This document shows positions 17,814 to 26,476 of a stretch of 57,766 nt of DNA, piece by piece. The notes beneath the pieces are model-generated. The model was not told the DNA's origin, did no database searches, and saw only the letters and a program-made list of their open reading frames with translations. The stretch comes from Deltaproteobacteria bacterium (GTDB lineage Bacteria; Desulfobacterota; Desulfuromonadia; Geobacterales; DSM-12255), in contig JAJZTK010000007.1 in the NCBI GenBank assembly GCA_021849045.1, forward strand, positions 1 to 57,766, in the 5' to 3' direction. Each line of letters begins with the position of its first letter. The first letter of the stretch is position 1. The translations under genes were made by a program, and so were the position numbers.

Positions 17814-17867
17814 TCATTTTCGTTATTGACGCCGGACTGGCGTATGTACGATCGGATGGAGGAATGT

Positions 17868-19073
17868 ATGCGGTTTCTACTGCTTGCTGTCGTTCTTGTT
17901 TGCTTCTGGAGCGGTCCTGCCCGCGCTGACGGCACTGCCTCGGCCGATTTCACGACCGGGATGAAGGCGTATGAGGATGGCGATTATGCCACTGCCATTC
18001 GGGAGTTCCGGATCGACAACAGCGCCAGGGCCAATTTCATGCTCGGCCAGATGTATGCCGACGGGAAGGGGGTGCGGCGGGCGGACAAGAAGGAGGCGTT
18101 ACGCTGGTACCGGAAGGCCGCCGAACAGGGGCATGGGCGTGCTCAGTACACCCTGGGAACTGCGTTCTCCATTGGTGACGGTGTCAAGGCCGACAAGCGC
18201 GAGGCGCTGAAATGGTTCCGCAAGGCGGCCGAACAGGGGGGGGCCGATGCCCAGTTTCAGGCCGGCCGACTCTATTCACAGGCCAGAGATATGAAGGAAG
18301 ATCATGCCGAGGCTGCCAAGTGGTACCGCAAGGCAGCGGAGCAGGGGCACGCGGTTGCCCAGGAGGAACTGGCCGAACTGTACGAGAAGGGGGAAGGGGT
18401 TCCCCTGGACAGGAAAGAGGCCATGATCTGGTACCGCAAAGCCGCCGAAGCCGGGAATGTGCGCGCCCAGTTCAGCCTGGGTGAGCTCTACGAGCGGGGT
18501 GGGGAGGGGTTCGGTCAGGACCGCCTGGCCGAGGCCCTTGCCTGGTACCGGAAGGCTGCTGAAAAGGGGTTCGTCAAGGCCCAGTTCAAGGTGGGGTACC
18601 TGTATGACCGTGGCGAAGGGGTTGCCCGAAATGTCAGGGAAGCCCTCAAATGGTACCGGAAGGCTGCCGACAAGGGGTTGGGGGCGGCCCAGTTCAATCT
18701 CGGCCTGCTCCACTATTTTGGGGATGGCACCGGGCAGGACTACAAGGAAGCGGTCAAGTGGTTCCGCAAGGCGGCAACCCAGGGCGAGGTCGATGCCCAG
18801 TATAACCTCGGCCACCTCTATGAGGAGGGGGAAGGGGTCAGGAAAGATCCGAAAGAGGCGGCCACCTGGTATCGGAAAGCGGCGGAGAAGGGGCACGACA
18901 AGGCCCAGTACGCCCTCGGCCTCCTGTACTACAATGGCGAAGGGGTAAAGCTCAACCGGGAAGAGGGTATCCGCTGGTTCCTCAGGGCGGTCGAGCAGGG
19001 AAACGAAGATGCGCGCCGGATCATGGAGACGATCGGCAGGCATATTACCGCGCCCGGAAGCTTGCGCCAGTAA
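17868..19073 (+). CDS. Secreted Sel1-repeat protein
   Basis: This 401-aa protein has a signal peptide (MRFLLLAVVLVCFWSGPARA, cut after ARA) and then about ten Sel1-like repeats of roughly 36 residues with the phrase KWYRKAAEQGHxxAQxxLGxLYxxGEGV. Sel1 repeats are TPR-like and hold partner proteins; this one works in the periplasm. The ATG at 17868 has a GGAGGA ribosome site and begins at the signal peptide. A longer open frame from 17721 overlaps the predicted promoter and is rejected. A very small gene and a pentaheme cytochrome follow. Confidence 0.9.
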   Translation: MRFLLLAVVLVCFWSGPARADGTASADFTTGMKAYEDGDYATAIREFRIDNSARANFMLGQMYADGKGVRRADKKEALRWYRKAAEQGHGRAQYTLGTAFSIGDGVKADKREALKWFRKAAEQGGADAQFQAGRLYSQARDMKEDHAEAAKWYRKAAEQGHAVAQEELAELYEKGEGVPLDRKEAMIWYRKAAEAGNVRAQFSLGELYERGGEGFGQDRLAEALAWYRKAAEKGFVKAQFKVGYLYDRGEGVARNVREALKWYRKAADKGLGAAQFNLGLLHYFGDGTGQDYKEAVKWFRKAATQGEVDAQYNLGHLYEEGEGVRKDPKEAATWYRKAAEKGHDKAQYALGLLYYNGEGVKLNREEGIRWFLRAVEQGNEDARRIMETIGRHITAPGSLRQ

Positions 19074-19082
19074 CCCGGAACG

Positions 19083-19301
19083 TTGGCACGGACTCTTCTC
19101 ATCGGCCTGCTGGCCGTACAATTGATGTCAGGCGGCTGCGCCTCACTCCGGGACGCCGTCATTCGAGGAAGGCTTATGGACCACCGGTATCAACGGAATA
19201 TCCTTCCAACGTTCATGAATTCCTACCGGCTGAAAATGGAGAACAGTGTTACACCACCCCCTCGTATCGAACCGGCCCCGGATGGGATGGACAGGGGGTG
19301 A
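19083..19301 (+). CDS. Possible small envelope protein (TTG start)
   Basis: This encodes 72 residues starting at a TTG nine bases after the Sel1 stop. The first 20 residues form a hydrophobic leader ending MSGGCAS, which resembles a lipoprotein signal but has serine where a leucine-like residue is usual. The rest (RLMDHRYQRNILPTF...) matches nothing I recognise. The ribosome site is weak, so translation would depend on coupling to the gene upstream. Uncertain. Confidence 0.35.
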   Translation: MARTLLIGLLAVQLMSGGCASLRDAVIRGRLMDHRYQRNILPTFMNSYRLKMENSVTPPPRIEPAPDGMDRG

Positions 19302-19353
19302 ATTCGGTGACCGGGGGGCAGCTGGAATTATCTCAAACTGCAAGGGGGCTACT

Positions 19354-20808
19354 ATGACTATGATCGTATCACTGAATCGACTGTTTCTGGGTATGGTTGC
19401 ACTTTTTGCCCTGGCAGGGACGGCGGCGGCCGAATCGGCGGTATTCGACTTCAACCGCGACTTTTATCCCTACTACCCGTCACTTATCCAATGGAACAAG
19501 TCCAACGTGCCGTTCACCCCCCCCCAGACCTGCGGACAGTGCCACCAGCAACAGTATCAGGAGTGGAGCGGCTCGGTGCACAGCCTGGCGTTCCTTGATC
19601 CGATCTATCAGGGTGAACTGAACAAGGCGGTGAAGGCGGTGGGCCACGATATCACCCGCCAGTGCGAAGGGTGTCATTCCGCGGCCGGCATGGTGACCGG
19701 GGAGATCAAGGGCCCGGGCCTGGCGGGGTTGTCACCCATGGCCTTGAGCGGCGTTTCCTGCGATATCTGTCATTCGGTGAGCGGTATCACCCATTGGCAG
19801 ACCCCGTCACACGAGCCGGAAAACGGCTCGCTGATCCTGACCACGGGGGAGCAGGACAAACCGGTGAAGCGGGGGCCGTTTAAACCATCCCCCGAATGCG
19901 GTGGCGGTTTCCACGACTGCGAGCAGACATCGTTTCATCTCAAGGCCGATCTCTGCGCCTCATGCCACCAAGTCTACCACTACGACTCCCACTTTCCGCT
20001 GGAAGAGACCTACAATGAATGGAAGCACGGTCCGTACGCTCAGTTGGATATACTCTGTCAGGACTGTCACATGGTGGACATGAAGACCTTCCGGGAGGCG
20101 GCCGACACCTTCAGAAAGCCGGCACGGGGAGAGTACCGGCACTTTTTCAGTGGAGTCAACTATCTCCTGACCTACCTGTCAGCCGGTGCCGCCAAAAAGA
20201 CCGGCGACCAGCAGCTTGCCAAACGGCTCATGGCCCAGTACGACATGGCGGTGGAGAGGCTGAAGAGCGCTGCGGAACTGGACGTGGAGCCGGTGTACCG
20301 GAATGGGGCGCTGGTGGAGTTGCGGGTGCGGGTGAAAAACGTGCGGGCCGGCCACAATCTCCCCACATCGCTGACCAATGTGCGCCAGATGTGGCTGGAG
20401 GTGACCGCCAGGGACGAGAAGGGGGTTGTGCTGCTGTCGAGTGGGTCGGTCCAGCCCGACGGCACCCTGCCGGAGGATGCCAGGCTCTTCAACTCGGACG
20501 GGATGGGGAGGGATTTCCACTTTGCCGTGGACCCCTGGGTGGTGACCGCCTTTTCTCGCCACGACACGATCCCGCCCCGTGGCTACAAGGATGTTTTCTA
20601 TGGTTTCACGCCGCCCGCCGGGGTGAAGCAGGTCTCCCTGGAGGTGAAGCTTCGCTACCGCCAGGCCGACCAGAAGGTTGCCGAAGCGCTGCTGGGCGCA
20701 GTCCCCAAGGATATGGACCTGAAGGCGATTTACGGGCTGGACAAGGTGCCGCAGTTGCCGATTGTCGACATGGTGGTGAAAAATACCACTGTTGCGGTGC
20801 GCCGGTAG
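19354..20808 (+). CDS. Periplasmic pentaheme c-type cytochrome
   Basis: This 484-aa secreted cytochrome has a signal peptide (LFLGMVALFALAGTAAA) and five CXXCH motifs near residues 60, 104, 136, 202 and 235 (CGQCH, CEGCH, CDICH, CASCH, CQDCH). All lie in the first half; the second half is a heme-free, beta-rich region. The spacing and the CHSAAGM and CDICHSV phrases resemble the cytochrome c554 and multiheme oxidoreductase group. An AAGGGGG ribosome site decides the start at 19354. The role is electron transfer outside the inner membrane; the partner is unknown. It converges on eboC with a palindromic repeat between them. Confidence 0.88.
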   Translation: MTMIVSLNRLFLGMVALFALAGTAAAESAVFDFNRDFYPYYPSLIQWNKSNVPFTPPQTCGQCHQQQYQEWSGSVHSLAFLDPIYQGELNKAVKAVGHDITRQCEGCHSAAGMVTGEIKGPGLAGLSPMALSGVSCDICHSVSGITHWQTPSHEPENGSLILTTGEQDKPVKRGPFKPSPECGGGFHDCEQTSFHLKADLCASCHQVYHYDSHFPLEETYNEWKHGPYAQLDILCQDCHMVDMKTFREAADTFRKPARGEYRHFFSGVNYLLTYLSAGAAKKTGDQQLAKRLMAQYDMAVERLKSAAELDVEPVYRNGALVELRVRVKNVRAGHNLPTSLTNVRQMWLEVTARDEKGVVLLSSGSVQPDGTLPEDARLFNSDGMGRDFHFAVDPWVVTAFSRHDTIPPRGYKDVFYGFTPPAGVKQVSLEVKLRYRQADQKVAEALLGAVPKDMDLKAIYGLDKVPQLPIVDMVVKNTTVAVRR

Positions 20809-20834
20809 ATTTGATCCAAGGGAGCGTTTCTAAT

Positions 20835-20967
20835 ACCATTTATTTCGCATGAATTTGTAGGTTGGGTTAGCGTCAGCGTAACCCAACAAATGCCGCTGAC
20901 TCGTTGGGTTACGGCGATACAACCGCCTAACCCAACCTACGTTAGTTCAAGAGTTACAGGGTACTGG
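20835..20967. repeat. Palindromic dispersed repeat, copy 2
   Basis: This has the same nested-hairpin element as 13963-14094, with a handful of base changes, several of them compensatory or in loops. Again it lies between convergent genes (cytochrome and eboC) and ends 7 bases from the eboC stop codon. Confidence 0.88.
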
Positions 20968-20974
20968 AAGGTTT

Positions 20975-21691
20975 TCAGTCTCCCCGGACATACTTTTGTC
21001 CTGCCTGCGTCAGGATTGCTCCACCGAATCCCACCAACAGCCATATGGGGTTTACCACTACCGTCAGGATGATGCCATCCAGCAGGGAAATCCCTGCCAG
21101 CATCATGGGGATTACGGGAATCGTAAAGGGGGTTGCCCTGTTGTTCTCATAACGGGCGACAAGACTTATGCAGACCACATAGACAAACTGGATACCTGCG
21201 GCGATCAATAGTATGGACGTAAGCGTACCGGTAACTGCCAGAGAGGTTACAACAAAGACGAGGAATCGGCAGGATGCCATCAATAGGACGCTGAACGGGT
21301 TCCGTTTGTGACTGATGTCATACCAGATAATTACAGCTATCAACAGGATGGCAGCATGGAATCCTTCCCGGTAAGGGGCTGACAGAAGCAAGGCCGCGCC
21401 GGCTGCAAAGAGCGTTATGGCAAGGAACAAGGCTCCTTTGGGCGAGACGTTGCCAGAAGGTATCGGCCGGGATGGGCGAGCAATCCGGTCATGTGTGGCA
21501 TCGCAGATGTCGTTCAGGCACATACCTGCCACGTAAAATAACGAGAGCGACAGTGCGGGAAGCAGATATCCCTTCCATGAAAACTGTCCGGCCCCGAGAA
21601 TATAGGCGCAGATGACGTTGGTCCATACAGTAGGCAGGTTAGTTATCCTGCAGAGATTGAGATATCCCTTTATGTTGGAGAGAATGCCCAC
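20975..21691 (-). CDS. eboC: UbiA-family prenyltransferase, EboC-like
   Basis: This 238-aa polytopic membrane protein has the first aspartate-rich motif NDICDATHDR near residue 59 and a second polar site (WYDISHKRNPF), as in UbiA prenyltransferases, which attach isoprenoid chains to aromatic or cyclic acceptors. The GTG at 21691 is chosen because GGGAG lies 5 bases upstream and the preceding gene's stop is only 2 bases away; a longer frame runs antisense-like through eboF and is rejected. It is the last gene of the ebo-type operon. The acceptor is unknown. In characterised ebo clusters the UbiA member is part of a system placing a metabolite outside the inner membrane. Confidence 0.85.
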   Translation of the reverse strand: MGILSNIKGYLNLCRITNLPTVWTNVICAYILGAGQFSWKGYLLPALSLSLFYVAGMCLNDICDATHDRIARPSRPIPSGNVSPKGALFLAITLFAAGAALLLSAPYREGFHAAILLIAVIIWYDISHKRNPFSVLLMASCRFLVFVVTSLAVTGTLTSILLIAAGIQFVYVVCISLVARYENNRATPFTIPVIPMMLAGISLLDGIILTVVVNPIWLLVGFGGAILTQAGQKYVRGD

Positions 21692-21693
21692 GA

Positions 21694-23064
21694 TTACTCC
21701 CTGAAGATATGGTCGAGCAGCAACCCATAGACATCGGTGGCCTTGACGGTGTCGGCATCGAGAAGTCGGGGTTCGCTGGTCATGAACAGGGGGCCGGTGT
21801 CCGGGGCATCCGTGACCCGTCCGTGTGATCCCTTTACCAGTGATGCGTCGAGCGGGATGACGTCCATCAGGTAACGGAACCCCAACATTTTTCTGGCCAG
21901 GGTGCCGGCGATTTTCAGGCGGGGGAACCTGATAGCCGGGTCGAGAAAGAGTTCGCACGGATCATAGCCGGGTTTGGCGTGGATGTTGACCGTGCGGGCG
22001 TAGTCCGGTGCCCGGGCATCGTCCAGCCACCAATAGTAGGTGAACCAGCTGTCAACGGAAGCGACCAGCACCAGTTCGCCGGAACGCTCATGGTTGAGGC
22101 CGCTGGCTTCTTTTCCTTCCCCATCCAGAATCCGCTCAACCCCCGGTACACTCCCCAGCAGTTCCCGGACTGCCCGGATATCACGCTGCTCCCTCACATG
22201 GATGTGGGCCACCTGGTGGTCGGCCACCGCAAAGGCCCTGCTGGTGGCCGGGTCAAGGTATTCCCGTCCCAGGTCCGTCTTCAGGGAGAGAAAGCCTGCC
22301 TGCCGCAGGATACGGTTGGGGTGAACGGGGCGGTTAACCGGGGTGATGCCGTATTCGGAGAGGAGGATGAGGCGGCAGCCACGCTCCCGAAAAAAATCGA
22401 TAAGACGGCCACAGAGCTGATCCAGTTCGGACAGGTCACGGGAAATGTCGCCATCCGGCCCCATCTTCTGCAGGCAGTAGTCCAGATGGGGAAGGTAGAC
22501 CAGTTGCAGGGTCGGCCGGTACTGCTCTTCTATGGCCATGGCGGCCCGGCCGATCCAGTCGCTGGAGGCGATGGTAGTTGCCGGCCCCCAGAACTGGAAC
22601 AGGGGGAACTGGCCGAACTCCCGGTTGAAGCGGTCCCGGAGGTCCGGCGGGCTGCTGTAGCAGTCGGGGAGCTTGCGGCCGTCGGCGCAGTAGAGCGGGC
22701 GGGGGGTCAGGGTGTAATCCGCATCGGTGGCCATGGCGTACCACCAGAAGGTGTTGGCGCAGGTAAAGGACGGGTCGCGCCGTCTCGCCTCGTGCCAGAT
22801 CTTTTCTCCCTGGACCAGCCGGTTGGACTGGCGCCAGAACAGGACCTCGCCGAGGTCGCGGAAATACCAGCCATTTCCGACGATGCCGTGACTGGCCGGC
22901 AATCGTCCGGTCAGATAGGTGGCCTGCACGGAGCAGGTCACAGCCGGGGTGATGGTCAGGATCGGGACGCTGGTCGCAAGCAGGGTGTTCAGATGTGGTG
23001 TCCGGCTGCCACCGAGCAGGGCGCGGGTGAGCCCCACGACGTTAAGGACGACGGTGCGCCGCAT
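21694..23064 (-). CDS. eboF: Alkaline-phosphatase-superfamily protein, EboF-like
   Basis: This 456-aa protein follows the type I phosphodiesterase/nucleotide pyrophosphatase pattern: the nucleophile position is Thr43 (VTCSVQATYLTGR), followed by LPASHGIVGNGWYF, and AVADHQVAHIHV near residue 280. Two metal-ligand sites look altered: the N-terminal Asp-Gly is Val-Gly (LNVVGLT), and the usual SDHGM is SEYGI. It may therefore use one metal, or bind rather than cleave. The start at 23064 has GGAG 7 bases upstream and overlaps eboE by 23 bases. It is part of the ebo-type operon. Confidence 0.83.
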   Translation of the reverse strand: MRRTVVLNVVGLTRALLGGSRTPHLNTLLATSVPILTITPAVTCSVQATYLTGRLPASHGIVGNGWYFRDLGEVLFWRQSNRLVQGEKIWHEARRRDPSFTCANTFWWYAMATDADYTLTPRPLYCADGRKLPDCYSSPPDLRDRFNREFGQFPLFQFWGPATTIASSDWIGRAAMAIEEQYRPTLQLVYLPHLDYCLQKMGPDGDISRDLSELDQLCGRLIDFFRERGCRLILLSEYGITPVNRPVHPNRILRQAGFLSLKTDLGREYLDPATSRAFAVADHQVAHIHVREQRDIRAVRELLGSVPGVERILDGEGKEASGLNHERSGELVLVASVDSWFTYYWWLDDARAPDYARTVNIHAKPGYDPCELFLDPAIRFPRLKIAGTLARKMLGFRYLMDVIPLDASLVKGSHGRVTDAPDTGPLFMTSEPRLLDADTVKATDVYGLLLDHIFRE

Positions 23065-24169
23065 CGGTCTGCTCCTTTAGCCAGGTTATCTCCCGGATGA
23101 TCGAGTCGGTCACGGTCCCGCTGCGGAGCTCCGGCGGGAGCACGTCCCAGGTGTAGGTCTCCACTTCCAGGAGAATCCCCTTGGGTAGGGGCGGCAGAAG
23201 CTCTTCGAGGAAGCGGCGGGTGGTGCCGGGTGTACCGGTTCCGGCCAGGAAGATCGGGACATGGAAGTGGCAGCGCCATTCATCGCCGCTTATCCGCCGG
23301 TGGCCGGCCAGGGCATTCGGCAGATCCGGGTACCTGAGGAGCGTACCATCCCGGCGGCGGATGACAACCTGATGCAGGTAGCACGGCTCATCATAGCTCC
23401 GCAGCATAGCGTCATCCGGATCGACAAGGCGGATGGCTGACGATGCCTGTACCTTGGCGATGGGAATGCCCGCTTCTTGCAGGCGGGAGAGGCATGTTGC
23501 CGGCTCTTCAAACTGGACCGCCTGATGGCAGCAATCCAGGCAGATCCCCAAGTGTAGCTGCAGATCGGGCGGAAATGCCATCTCACCGAAGAGCCGGCAG
23601 AGCTCGTCGGTCGTCTCCAGGATGCATGCCGGTTCCGGCTCCAGGGCCAGAACGATCCGTTTTCCGCGCTCCTGCATGATCCGGGAGAGATGGAGCAGAA
23701 CGGCATGCAACTGTTCCCTGACCAGGAGGAAGTCCTCGGTCAGAACAACCCCCTTGAACCCGATTGGGACGGTGGAGATGGAGCCGGTAATCCCTTCGGG
23801 GAGCAGGTTTGCCAGAAGATCGGCGAGGCAGGTGGTGTAGGCGGCCCGCTTGGGACTCCGCCAGTCGGGGAGGTAGACCTGCTCCTTGACCCTGTTGCCA
23901 TGGAATGAGCCATACGGAAAGCCGTTGATGGTCGGGACAAAGCAGCCATGGTCGCCGAGCCATGCCGAGAGCTGACCGGCGCCCGTGCCCGACAGTTCCC
24001 GTGCCGCACGGTTGGAGAGCCTGAGCCCGATCGGGAATGGGGTGTCGGGCGAGACTGCGGCCTTGACGGCAGGGATATGCCCGGCCAGGGCGGCAAAGGT
24101 CTCAGCCCAGGTCTCAGCGGGGTGGATGTTGGTACAGTAGGTGATCAGGCCGGGGTGAATTTCGGGCAT
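23042..24169 (-). CDS. eboE: TIM-barrel metabolite protein, EboE-like
   Basis: This 375-aa protein belongs to the sugar-phosphate isomerase/epimerase (xylose-isomerase-like TIM barrel) fold. The recognisable parts are LITYCTNIHPAETW at the start, LEPEPACILE, LGICLDCCHQAVQFEEP, which carries likely metal ligands, and a late VETYTWDVLP. This matches the EboE family named as metabolite-traffic proteins. The ATG at 24169 is chosen because the family N-terminus begins there; it overlaps eboB by 25 bases, and the ribosome site is weak, so translation is probably coupled. Substrate unknown. Confidence 0.83.
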   Translation of the reverse strand: MPEIHPGLITYCTNIHPAETWAETFAALAGHIPAVKAAVSPDTPFPIGLRLSNRAARELSGTGAGQLSAWLGDHGCFVPTINGFPYGSFHGNRVKEQVYLPDWRSPKRAAYTTCLADLLANLLPEGITGSISTVPIGFKGVVLTEDFLLVREQLHAVLLHLSRIMQERGKRIVLALEPEPACILETTDELCRLFGEMAFPPDLQLHLGICLDCCHQAVQFEEPATCLSRLQEAGIPIAKVQASSAIRLVDPDDAMLRSYDEPCYLHQVVIRRRDGTLLRYPDLPNALAGHRRISGDEWRCHFHVPIFLAGTGTPGTTRRFLEELLPPLPKGILLEVETYTWDVLPPELRSGTVTDSIIREITWLKEQTDAAHRRP

Positions 24170-24948
24170 TGGCTCATGAACGCACGGGGATTGTCGTAGA
24201 AGACCTTCTGGATCGACTCTTCCTGGTGCCCCCGCCGCCTCATCTCGTTGGCGCATTTCAGGACCGAAAGAGGGTCGCTGACACTCCAGTCGGCAGAGGA
24301 GTTGATGCAGATCCGTTCGGTACCATAGATTTCCACGGCGTCGATGGCCCGTTCCGGGCTCCCCTTGGAATTCGGATACAGGGTCAGTCCGAACCAGAAA
24401 CCGTTATCCTTGATCTCCCTGATAGTATGCTCCTCGGCATGGTCGATCAGCACACGGGCAGGGTCGATACGCGGCTCCGAGAGGATCATCTCCATGATGA
24501 TCCGCGTCCCCTTCAGTTTGTCTTCCAGGTGCGGGGTATGGATCAGGAGCAGCTCATTCCGGTCGACTGCCATGGCCAACTGCCTCTCCAGCACCTTGAT
24601 CTCGCTGCGACTGTTCTTGTTCAGCCCCACCTCGCCGATGCCGATGGCTGTCGGCCGGTCGAGGTATTCGGGCATGATGGACAGAACGTCTTTGGCAAGC
24701 TGCAGGTTCTCCGCCTCCTTGGAGTTGAGGCCGATCCAGCAGTAGTGTCTGATGCCGAACCGTGCAGCCCTGGTCGGTTCCGTGACCGTCAGTTGATGGA
24801 AATAATCCCGAAAGCTGTCTGCCGAATTCCTGTCGAACCCTGCCCAGAAGGCCGGTTCACTGACCGTGTGGATGCCGCTGATGGCAAGCTGCAGGTAGTC
24901 GTCAGTGGTCCGCGAGACCATATGGATATGGGGATCGATTGCCTTCAT
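24145..24948 (-). CDS. eboB: TatD-like metal-dependent hydrolase, EboB-like
   Basis: This 267-aa TIM-barrel hydrolase of the TatD/amidohydrolase type begins MKAIDPHIHM, whose H-x-H pair binds metal; further ligands are Glu in GIGEVGL, His in IHTPHLED and His in LIDHAEEH. TatD-like enzymes are phosphoesterases or amidohydrolases; in ebo clusters this member is EboB. GGAGGAGG precedes the ATG, which overlaps the upstream gene by 4 bases. No signal peptide, so cytoplasmic. Confidence 0.86.
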   Translation of the reverse strand: MKAIDPHIHMVSRTTDDYLQLAISGIHTVSEPAFWAGFDRNSADSFRDYFHQLTVTEPTRAARFGIRHYCWIGLNSKEAENLQLAKDVLSIMPEYLDRPTAIGIGEVGLNKNSRSEIKVLERQLAMAVDRNELLLIHTPHLEDKLKGTRIIMEMILSEPRIDPARVLIDHAEEHTIREIKDNGFWFGLTLYPNSKGSPERAIDAVEIYGTERICINSSADWSVSDPLSVLKCANEMRRRGHQEESIQKVFYDNPRAFMSQCPKFTPA

Positions 24949-25247
24949 TGCCCTCCTCCGTCCCAGGCACCCGCCGCCTTTAGTCCGACTGCCGACTCCA
25001 GAGGCTCGGTGGTCGGATCGCTGAACAGGGTCTGAATGGCGGCGGTGCGGCCTGTGGTATCGCTCGTGAGGATTTCCACGGCGCGCATGAATGCAGTGTG
25101 GCGGTAATCGTTCCGCGCCTCTTCCGCCCCTTGGTAACGATCGAGCCGGTCGAGGAAGGAAGCGATGTCGAGGAGCCTGGCACGATTTTCAATAAAATAC
25201 AACTCCAGGATTTCTCGGGCATTCAAGGGCTGGTACGGAGGCGCCAT
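24945..25247 (-). CDS. Unrecognised 100-aa protein inside the ebo operon
   Basis: This short protein begins MAPPYQPLNAREILELYFIE and contains two helix-rich segments (RLLDIASFLDRLDRYQ and TAFMRAVEILTSD) and a conserved-looking LFSDPTTEPLE. It has no signal peptide and no metal-ligand motif. It occupies the position between eboD and eboB, where eboA stands in some clusters, but EboA is usually more than twice as long and I see no similarity. GGAG lies 7 bases upstream of the ATG. One base separates it from eboD, and its stop overlaps eboB, so it is certainly coexpressed with them. It may be a small subunit or regulator of the pathway. Confidence 0.75.
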   Translation of the reverse strand: MAPPYQPLNAREILELYFIENRARLLDIASFLDRLDRYQGAEEARNDYRHTAFMRAVEILTSDTTGRTAAIQTLFSDPTTEPLESAVGLKAAGAWDGGGQ

Positions 25248-25248
25248 T

Positions 25249-26442
25249 TTATTTCTCCAGTGTTTTCAATGGGTCCAACTCCCGGTTCGGGGGATCCAAT
25301 TTTCGGACAGCCCGTTCAGCAAGGTGGTTTATGCAGCGCTTCATCAGTGGGATGTCGATCTCGTGCGCCTCGATCTTCCGACCGATCCCCTTCAGCAGAG
25401 GGATGGAGAGCTCCCCTCCCAAGTGTTCCTGAAACTCCCGCAGCGCCTTACCTACGTCCAGCCAGGCGAGGGCAGGGTGGTAGAGGGCAAAGCCGAGCTC
25501 TTCGAGCAGCGTCAGGATGCGATGGAGTTCCAGTTCGCTAAGGAGCCCCCGGTGGCGAGAATAGAGGGAGTCCAGGGCAATGCCGATGGCCACGGCCTCG
25601 CCATGCCTGATCTCCCCCTTGACCAGCTCTTCAAGCTTGTGGGCTGCCCAGTGACCGAAATCCAGCGGGCGGGACGAGCCGCTCTCGAACGGGTCGCCGC
25701 CGGTGCCGATGTGCTGAAGGTGCAGTTCGGCACAGCGGATGATCATCTGTTCCATGGAAGGCTGGGCGAAGCGGGCAAGGCCGGCCCGATCAGCATACAG
25801 CGTATCGAAGAAGGACCGGTCCCGGATGAGGGCCACCTTGACCGCTTCGGCAATACCGGCGCGCAGATCGCGCTCCGGCAGGGTTGCCAGGAACTGGAAG
25901 TCGTTGATGACCGCAAAGGGGGGGGCAAAGGTTCCGAGAAAGTTTTTTCGGCCAAAGGCATTGACCCCGTTCTTTACCCCGACGCCGGCGTCATTCTGGG
26001 CCAGCACCGTGGTCGGCAGACGGATCAGGCGAATCCCGCGATGTGCGGTGGCCGCGGCATAGCCGGCAACGTCCAGCACAGCGCCGCCGCCGATGGCGAT
26101 GATGAAAGAATGGCGACAGAGGTTGTGCCGCTCGACGAGAGAGTGGATCTGCTGTACCTCCACTGGCTCGTGTTTGCAGATTTCTCCCCCCCGAATAACG
26201 ACCGGCGGGGCGACGAATTCCAGCAGCGGGCTTTGCCCATCACCGAAGCGGCTGATCTGCTCCAGGAGCGTAGGGTTCTGTCCGGCAACCTCGCTGTCGA
26301 CAACCACCAGTGCCCGATTGTGCGGACGCCCCCCTTGCCTCACCACGTCGGCCAGGACCGGGTTCCCCGTGTCGAAGGCGTTCCGGGTGAAGATGACCGG
26401 GAAATCGTAGGTTACGGTAAATCGTTGCCGTATGGTATGCAT
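25249..26442 (-). CDS. eboD: 3-dehydroquinate synthase-like cyclase, EboD-like
   Basis: This 397-aa protein of the dehydroquinate-synthase superfamily has the NAD-binding IAIGGGAVLDVAGYAAA, LPTTVLAQNDAGVGVK, catalytic/metal residues in GIAEAVKVALI (Glu, Lys), and the two histidine sites DFGHWAAHKLE and IRHGEAVAIG. It is too diverged to be the housekeeping AroB. Relatives cyclise phosphorylated sugars to cyclitol or quinate-like rings, and EboD is the ebo member of this family. The start may be 26442 or 26448; GAGG is better spaced for 26442. It begins 35 bases after the secreted toroid gene and leads the ebo block. Confidence 0.85.
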   Translation of the reverse strand: MHTIRQRFTVTYDFPVIFTRNAFDTGNPVLADVVRQGGRPHNRALVVVDSEVAGQNPTLLEQISRFGDGQSPLLEFVAPPVVIRGGEICKHEPVEVQQIHSLVERHNLCRHSFIIAIGGGAVLDVAGYAAATAHRGIRLIRLPTTVLAQNDAGVGVKNGVNAFGRKNFLGTFAPPFAVINDFQFLATLPERDLRAGIAEAVKVALIRDRSFFDTLYADRAGLARFAQPSMEQMIIRCAELHLQHIGTGGDPFESGSSRPLDFGHWAAHKLEELVKGEIRHGEAVAIGIALDSLYSRHRGLLSELELHRILTLLEELGFALYHPALAWLDVGKALREFQEHLGGELSIPLLKGIGRKIEAHEIDIPLMKRCINHLAERAVRKLDPPNRELDPLKTLEK

Positions 26443-26476
26443 GACCATCCGCCTCGGAATCAGGGACTGAAGACGC

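Noticed and set aside
24945-25247. Assignment of the 100-aa gene as eboA
   Set aside because: The position is suggestive, but length and sequence do not fit EboA as I know it.
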